NCBI RefSeq assembly: GCF_001424405.1
Contig: NZ_LMPS01000005.1
Location: forward strand, 62,001-126,000
Reading direction: 5' to 3'
From: Dyadobacter sp. Leaf189
Lineage (GTDB): Bacteria > Bacteroidota > Bacteroidia > Cytophagales > Spirosomataceae
Length of the DNA: 64,000 nt
The number at the start of each line of letters is the position of its first letter. The first letter of the stretch is position 1. Below, one piece after another: positions 59,598 to 64,000 of this stretch. The notes under the pieces were generated by a model. The model saw only the letters and a program-made list of their open reading frames with translations. It ran no database searches and had not been told where the DNA came from. The position numbers were made by a program, and so were the translations under genes.

Positions 59598-59951
59598 ATG
59601 CAGCAAGGAATTTACCATATCGGGGCACTCGAACAAACAGACGGTGGCGTAAATGGGGCAGTGACAATCGATCCAGCACACGCACTTTTTAGCGGACATT
59701 TTCCAGGTGCGCCGGTGGTACCGGGGGTGATTCAGCTGGAAATGGTGCAGGAGACACTGGCGCAGCATACAGGCAGAAAGGTGAAGTTAAAAACGCTGAG
59801 AACCTGTAAGTTTCTGGAAGTACTCGATCCATCAATGCATACAGAACTGACGGTTTCTATCAAATACAAGATGCAGGATACGCTGGATATTATCGCTTCC
59901 GGGGAAAGTGGCGGTTCAGTTTTTTTCAAGCTGCAAGCAACATTCATCTGA
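59598..59951 (+). CDS. FabA/FabZ-like 3-hydroxyacyl-ACP dehydratase (second)
   Basis: A 117-residue hot-dog protein with the FabZ active-site stretch LFSGHFPGAPVVPGVIQLEMVQE: H34 is the catalytic His and E48 the partner acid. Start chosen at ATG 59598; a TTG at 59589 would add three residues. It is distinct from the first dehydratase and closer to true FabZ. Two dehydratases are usual in aryl-polyene clusters (ApeI and ApeP). Confidence 0.88.
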   Translation: MQQGIYHIGALEQTDGGVNGAVTIDPAHALFSGHFPGAPVVPGVIQLEMVQETLAQHTGRKVKLKTLRTCKFLEVLDPSMHTELTVSIKYKMQDTLDIIASGESGGSVFFKLQATFI

Positions 59952-60015
59952 GTTATTTACTCTCTTTTTTGACTCAACGGACATAAAGAAATTTTTTATC
60001 AGTCCCGTAACTAAA

Positions 60016-61197
60016 ATGACTCTTTCGGAGATCAAGTGCTGCATTATCATTCCTACTTACAACAATCAGAACACATTACGGAGGGTTATCGATTCTGTGC
60101 TTCTTTACGCGGACGGGCAGACGGTGATTGTGGTCAACGATGGTTCCACGGATGATACCAAGTACATACTGTCCTCGTACGGCGTTAAACTGCGTGTTTT
60201 AAACAATTTCAAAAATTTCGGAAAGGGCTACTCGCTCAGGCGGGCTTTTCAGGAGGCCATTCTGCTGGGTTACCAGAATGCAATCACGCTCGACTCGGAC
60301 GGTCAGCATCTCGCGAGCGACATACCTGCTTTCATCGAAGCCGCGCATTTAAACCCGGGTGCACTGATCATGGGATCAAGGAATATGGAGCAGGAGGGGG
60401 TGCCGGGCAAAAGCTCGTTTGGCAACAAATTTTCCAATTTCTGGTTCAAGTTTGAAACCGGGATCACGCTTCCCGATACACAAACGGGTTTCAGGCTGTA
60501 CCCATTGCAGCCGCTTGAATCCATGAAGCTTTTCACGCGGAAATTTGAAACCGAGATAGAAGTGATCGTGAAAATGGCCTGGCGTGATGTACCCATTGTT
60601 CCTATTAACATACAGGTTATTTATGATAAGAATGAGCGGGTTACGCATTTTCGTCCGTTCCGCGACTTCACCCGCATTAGTATTCTTAATACGTGGCTTG
60701 TAATACTTACCCTGCTTTACTATCTGCCCAAACGGCTGATCCTGCAAGTGAGGCGGAAAGGTTTGTGGAACCTGATCAAACAGGAAGCTGTCAAGCCGGG
60801 CGAATCCAATTTTGACAAGGCCAGATCCATTGGTTTCGGCTTTTTTATGGGAATTCTACCAGTCTGGGGTTTTCAGCTGCTGATCGGGATCCCGCTTTCG
60901 ATTTTCTTTCGGATGAACAAAGTCCTTTTCCTCACTGCCGCCCATATCAGTATTCCTCCATTTATTCCATTCATCATCTTCGCCAGCTACCAATTCGGCG
61001 GTTTGTTCTACGAGAAAGGTGTGGAAATCAGTTCTTTCGATAACTTGACGCTCGAATCCATTCACCTCAATCTTGTGCAATACATGTTGGGAGGAACAAT
61101 GCTCGCGATAGCTGCCGGTTTGGCGGGGTTCCTGGGCAGTCTGCTTCTTCTCGCAATCTTCCGTCCGGCAGGCTCAAAGGCGCTGGAGACTAATTAG
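60016..61197 (+). CDS. GT2 glycosyltransferase with C-terminal DUF2062 domain
   Basis: A 393-residue two-domain protein. Residues 1 to about 230 are a GT2 enzyme (CCIIIPTYNNQNTLRRVIDSV, VVNDGSTDDT, LDSDGQH as DxD), followed by membrane segments and a DUF2062 region (SIGFGFFMGILPVWGFQLLIGIPLSIFFRMNK). I start at ATG 60016 because upstream codons read into the previous gene's shadow frame. The enzyme may add a sugar or polyprenyl-linked unit to the pigment carrier. It closes the cluster on the right. Confidence 0.87.
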   Translation: MTLSEIKCCIIIPTYNNQNTLRRVIDSVLLYADGQTVIVVNDGSTDDTKYILSSYGVKLRVLNNFKNFGKGYSLRRAFQEAILLGYQNAITLDSDGQHLASDIPAFIEAAHLNPGALIMGSRNMEQEGVPGKSSFGNKFSNFWFKFETGITLPDTQTGFRLYPLQPLESMKLFTRKFETEIEVIVKMAWRDVPIVPINIQVIYDKNERVTHFRPFRDFTRISILNTWLVILTLLYYLPKRLILQVRRKGLWNLIKQEAVKPGESNFDKARSIGFGFFMGILPVWGFQLLIGIPLSIFFRMNKVLFLTAAHISIPPFIPFIIFASYQFGGLFYEKGVEISSFDNLTLESIHLNLVQYMLGGTMLAIAAGLAGFLGSLLLLAIFRPAGSKALETN

Positions 61198-61310
61198 TTA
61201 GGTCGGGTTTTGTTGTAAAATGCTTCAATTTCTGAGGCATTCCCATTGAGCTATGTTCATTAAATTTTTATAAAATCTATAAGAATTAACCAAAAAGCGG
61301 GTTTTTGGAT

Positions 61311-61340
61311 TTTGTTATGAGGTCTCATTTTCTATATTTA
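61311..61340 (+). promoter_or_regulatory. Promoter of the pyrophosphatase gene
   Basis: TTTG (61311-61314), an 18-bp spacer and TATATTTA (61333-61340) match the Bacteroidetes promoter except for the last base. The start codon is 38 bases further. Confidence 0.6.
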
Positions 61341-61378
61341 CGGAATTGTAAACATTTTAACAATAAATTGGATATAGC

Positions 61379-63610
61379 ATGAGTGTCATTACCTATTTAG
61401 TACCGGTTCTCGGTCTTGTTGGCCTGCTGGTTATGTTCTTCAAAAGAGGCTGGGTTGTCCGACAGGATGGTGGAAGTCCTGAAATGAAAGAGATAGCGGA
61501 TGCTATCGCAGATGGCGCCCTTGCCTTCCTGAAAGCCGAATGGCGTGTACTCATCGTCTTTGGAATTATAGTTGCAATATTGCTGGGCTACTCGGGTACC
61601 CTCGTTGAAAATTCAAGTGCATTTATTGGAATATCGTTTGTAATCGGTGCTTTTGTATCTGCATTTGCAGGGTACATCGGCATGAATATCGCTACAAAAT
61701 CTAACGTGCGTACCACCCAGGCTGCGCGAACCAGTCTTGCAAAAGCACTGGAAGTTTCATTTACAGGCGGTTCCGTAATGGGGATTGGCGTAGCAAGCCT
61801 TGCGGTAATAGGGCTGGGCGGACTCTTTATCATTTTATATTCCGCATTCGTAGGCGACAGCACAGACGTGAATGGGCTGGCAATGGAAAAAGTGCTGGAA
61901 GTACTCGCCGGATTTTCGCTTGGTGCTGAATCGATTGCGCTTTTTGCGCGTGTAGGCGGCGGTATTTACACCAAAGCAGCTGACGTGGGTGCCGACCTGG
62001 TCGGTAAGGTTGAAGCAGGAATCCCCGAAGACGATCCGCGCAACCCAGCTACTATTGCGGATAACGTTGGTGACAACGTGGGAGACGTAGCCGGAATGGG
62101 CGCCGATTTGTTTGGTTCATACGTGGCTACAATTCTGGCAACCATGGTCTTAGGTCGGGAGATTGTCGCTACTTCAACGGATAACTTCGGTGGAATTGCA
62201 CCGATCCTGCTTCCAATGGTCATCGCTGGAATGGGCTTGATTGCGTCTATCATCGGGATGATGCTTGTGCGTGTTGCTGATGATAATGGCAATGTACAGG
62301 CAGCATTAAACCGGGGGAACTGGGGTTCCATTATCCTGGTGCTGGTTGTAAGTTATCCTTTGACGATGTGGATGCTGCCCGAGGGTACGCTCACGATCAG
62401 AGGGGTTGATTTTACGGCAATGGACGTTTATTGGGCAATTCTGCTGGGCTCCGTTGTGGGTGCGATTATGTCGATGGTTACTGAGTATTATACTGCAATG
62501 GGCAAGCGGCCAGTTCAGTCGATTGTTAACCAGTCTTCTACGGGCCACGCAACCAATATTATTGGTGGTCTCTCAGTAGGAATGGAATCAACCGTAATCC
62601 CGACGCTTGTACTGGCAGCGGGTATCTTTATCAGTTATGAATTTGCAGGTCTGTACGGTGTGGCGATCGCCGCGGCAGGTATGATGGCGACAACTGCCAT
62701 GCAGCTCGCGATCGATGCTTTCGGACCGATCGCCGACAATGCGGGTGGAATTGCCGAAATGGCGCATTTGCCCGAGGAAGTGCGCGGGCGTACAGATGTG
62801 CTCGACGCAGTAGGTAACACCACTGCTGCGACCGGAAAAGGTTTTGCAATCGCTTCGGCGGCACTTACTTCCCTGGCGCTTTTTGCTGCGTTCTGCGGTG
62901 TGGCGGGGATCAATTCAATTGATATTTATAAAGCCAATGTGCTCGCCGGGCTGTTTGTCGGAGCGATGATACCTTTTATTTTCTCATCGCTCGCCATTGC
63001 GGCGGTAGGTCGCGCGGCTATGAAAATGGTGGAAGAAGTACGTCGGCAGTTCCGCGAGATCCCGGGTATTATGGAAGGTACGGCTAAGCCGGAGTACGAC
63101 AAATGTGTTGCTATCTCCACGCAGGCATCAATCCGTGAAATGGTAGCGCCTGGCCTTATCGCCCTGATTGTGCCTGTACTGGTCGGCTTTCTTTTCGGGC
63201 CAGAGGTACTCGGAGGTACATTGGCGGGTGTGACTGTATCGGGCGTATTGATGGGAATTTTTCAAAACAATGCAGGCGGCGCTTGGGATAATGCCAAGAA
63301 GTCTTTTGAAAAAGGCGCGGTAATTAACGGACAGACTTACTACAAGAAATCAGAACCGCACAAGGCGGCAGTAACCGGAGATACTGTGGGAGATCCGTTT
63401 AAAGATACATCCGGGCCTTCAATGAACATTCTGATCAAGCTGATGTCGATCGTTTCCCTGGTAATCGCGCCGCACATTGCAGTGGAGCACGCGGATATGC
63501 ATGGAATGAACGAGAAGGCTAAAACCGAAAAGGTAACTACATTCGAAGCAAAAAAGACTGGTAGCGCATCTACCGAGGTATTCGCAGCTGCTTCCAAGGA
63601 ATTGAAGTAA
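61379..63610 (+). CDS. hppA: Membrane-bound ion-pumping pyrophosphatase, K+-dependent type
   Basis: A 743-residue protein with about 16 membrane spans that couples pyrophosphate hydrolysis to H+ or Na+ pumping. Seen: the substrate motif [31 protein letters not shown] near residue 217, and [10 protein letters not shown] and [31 protein letters not shown] near 450-500. The residue after GNTT is Ala (A483) with Gly three on (G486), the pattern of K+-dependent enzymes, whereas K+-independent ones have Lys there. H+ versus Na+ specificity cannot be read with confidence. It has its own promoter and terminator and is probably not part of the pigment cluster. Confidence 0.94.
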   Translation: MSVITYLVPVLGLVGLLVMFFKRGWVVRQDGGSPEMKEIADAIADGALAFLKAEWRVLIVFGIIVAILLGYSGTLVENSSAFIGISFVIGAFVSAFAGYIGMNIATKSNVRTTQAARTSLAKALEVSFTGGSVMGIGVASLAVIGLGGLFIILYSAFVGDSTDVNGLAMEKVLEVLAGFSLGAESIALFARVGGGIYTKAADVGADLVGKVEAGIPEDDPRNPATIADNVGDNVGDVAGMGADLFGSYVATILATMVLGREIVATSTDNFGGIAPILLPMVIAGMGLIASIIGMMLVRVADDNGNVQAALNRGNWGSIILVLVVSYPLTMWMLPEGTLTIRGVDFTAMDVYWAILLGSVVGAIMSMVTEYYTAMGKRPVQSIVNQSSTGHATNIIGGLSVGMESTVIPTLVLAAGIFISYEFAGLYGVAIAAAGMMATTAMQLAIDAFGPIADNAGGIAEMAHLPEEVRGRTDVLDAVGNTTAATGKGFAIASAALTSLALFAAFCGVAGINSIDIYKANVLAGLFVGAMIPFIFSSLAIAAVGRAAMKMVEEVRRQFREIPGIMEGTAKPEYDKCVAISTQASIREMVAPGLIALIVPVLVGFLFGPEVLGGTLAGVTVSGVLMGIFQNNAGGAWDNAKKSFEKGAVINGQTYYKKSEPHKAAVTGDTVGDPFKDTSGPSMNILIKLMSIVSLVIAPHIAVEHADMHGMNEKAKTEKVTTFEAKKTGSASTEVFAAASKELK

Positions 63611-63640
63611 AGAACAAGCAACTTGACTGCATTGAAGATA

Positions 63641-63668
63641 AACCCGGCCACAAACGGCCGGGTTTATT
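63641..63668 (+). terminator. Intrinsic terminator after hppA
   Basis: AACCCGGCC (63641-63649), a six-base loop and GGCCGGGTT (63656-63664) form a perfect 9-bp stem followed by TTATT. The T-run is short, but the stem is strong. Confidence 0.75.
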
Positions 63669-63739
63669 CGTTTAGGAGTTGAGAAATACACTTTTTGTTT
63701 TCCCAATGTAAAATCCTAAATTGGTGTAAATAGTCTCTT

Positions 63740-63952
63740 ATGGAAACACTAACGATTGAAATAAGTAATCCCGAGGTGAAACGGCTGATCGATGACATGG
63801 CGGCGCTGGGATTGATCTCGGTAAAGGAAACAAAACCTTCTTGGAACGAACGATGGAGTAATTTCTCGAATACGCTCCCGAACATCACTGAGATTTCCGA
63901 AGAAGACATTTTCAAAGAAATTTCAGAGATCAGAACAGAACGAAGTTTGTGA
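63740..63952 (+). CDS. Small hypothetical protein, possible antitoxin-like
   Basis: A 70-residue acidic protein (METLTIEISNPEVKRLIDDMAALGLISVKE then an acidic tail). Start pattern and length resemble small Bacteroidetes antitoxin-type proteins that precede a toxin gene, but no toxin is visible before the window ends 48 bases later, so this is only a suggestion. It has no motif I can name. Confidence 0.5.
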   Translation: METLTIEISNPEVKRLIDDMAALGLISVKETKPSWNERWSNFSNTLPNITEISEEDIFKEISEIRTERSL

Positions 63953-63969
63953 CGCGGGTTGTTCCCGCG
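63953..63969. other. Hairpin at the right edge
   Basis: CGCGGG (63953-63958), a five-base loop and CCCGCG (63964-63969) form a perfect 6-bp stem right after the small gene's stop. No T-run follows directly, so terminator function is doubtful. Confidence 0.45.
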
Positions 63970-64000
63970 GAATGATTTTTGCTCTGTTTCATCGACCCCA

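Noticed and set aside
61379-63610. Pyrophosphatase as part of the pigment cluster
   Set aside because: It has its own promoter and terminator and a general energy role; adjacency alone is not enough.
63948-64000. VapC-like toxin start after the small gene at 63740
   Set aside because: The frame opening with GTG just before the stop ends after eight codons, and no PIN-domain start is seen before the window ends.

Overview
The window looks like chromosomal DNA of a pigmented, aerobic member of the Bacteroidetes, most likely a Dyadobacter- or Spirosoma-like Cytophagales. Evidence is the Bacteroidetes promoter pattern (TTTG, about 18-20 bp, TAnnTTTG), secreted proteins with type IX secretion (T9SS) C-terminal sorting domains, a zeaxanthin-type carotenoid operon, and a flexirubin/aryl-polyene-type gene cluster that starts from a tyrosine ammonia-lyase. 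Genus is inferred from gene content only. I see no tRNA, rRNA, CRISPR array, transposase or prophage.

Layout. 0-4.7 kb: end of a ThuA-like gene, a cysteine desulfurase with a small ACT-like partner, an Lrp-type regulator with an EamA exporter, and a lipoprotein. 4.7-8.5 kb: a three-gene operon encoding a UbiA-type membrane prenyltransferase fused in frame to a type III polyketide synthase, then a methyltransferase and an FAD oxidoreductase. It meets tail to tail a carotenoid operon (crtY-like, crtZ, idi, crtB, crtI, read on the minus strand) headed by a CarH-type B12 photoreceptor repressor (8.5-13.5 kb). A perfect 12-bp inverted repeat flanks the carH -10-like element. Divergent from it is a LexA/CI-like repressor. 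14.8-23.2 kb: two T9SS-exported proteins (choice-of-anchor A, metalloprotease), a glycosyltransferase/flippase pair and ruvC. 23.4-28.2 kb: a TetR-controlled tripartite efflux system with twin operators. 28.4-40.5 kb: mostly housekeeping genes (rqcH-like, mrdA-rodA, yggS, rpsF-rpsR-rplI, kbp-like, glpD).

40.5-61.2 kb holds the flexirubin/aryl-polyene-type cluster: three active ketosynthases, two chain-length-factor-like proteins without the active-site Cys, a half-size ketosynthase relative, two acyl carrier proteins, a ketoreductase, two dehydratases, a thioesterase, acyltransferases, a flavin-dependent halogenase, a CrtISO-like oxidoreductase, a trifunctional transporter/acyltransferase/methyltransferase, LolA, a polysaccharide deacetylase and a glycosyltransferase. 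No acyl ligase and no DarA/DarB pair for the dialkylresorcinol half is visible. A K+-dependent-type membrane pyrophosphatase follows.

The strongest leads are the UbiA-type III PKS fusion beside an isoprenoid operon, the CarH switch and its operator, the half-ketosynthase in the pigment cluster, and a set of intergenic low-complexity inverted repeats (four places) that share an architecture rather than a sequence.
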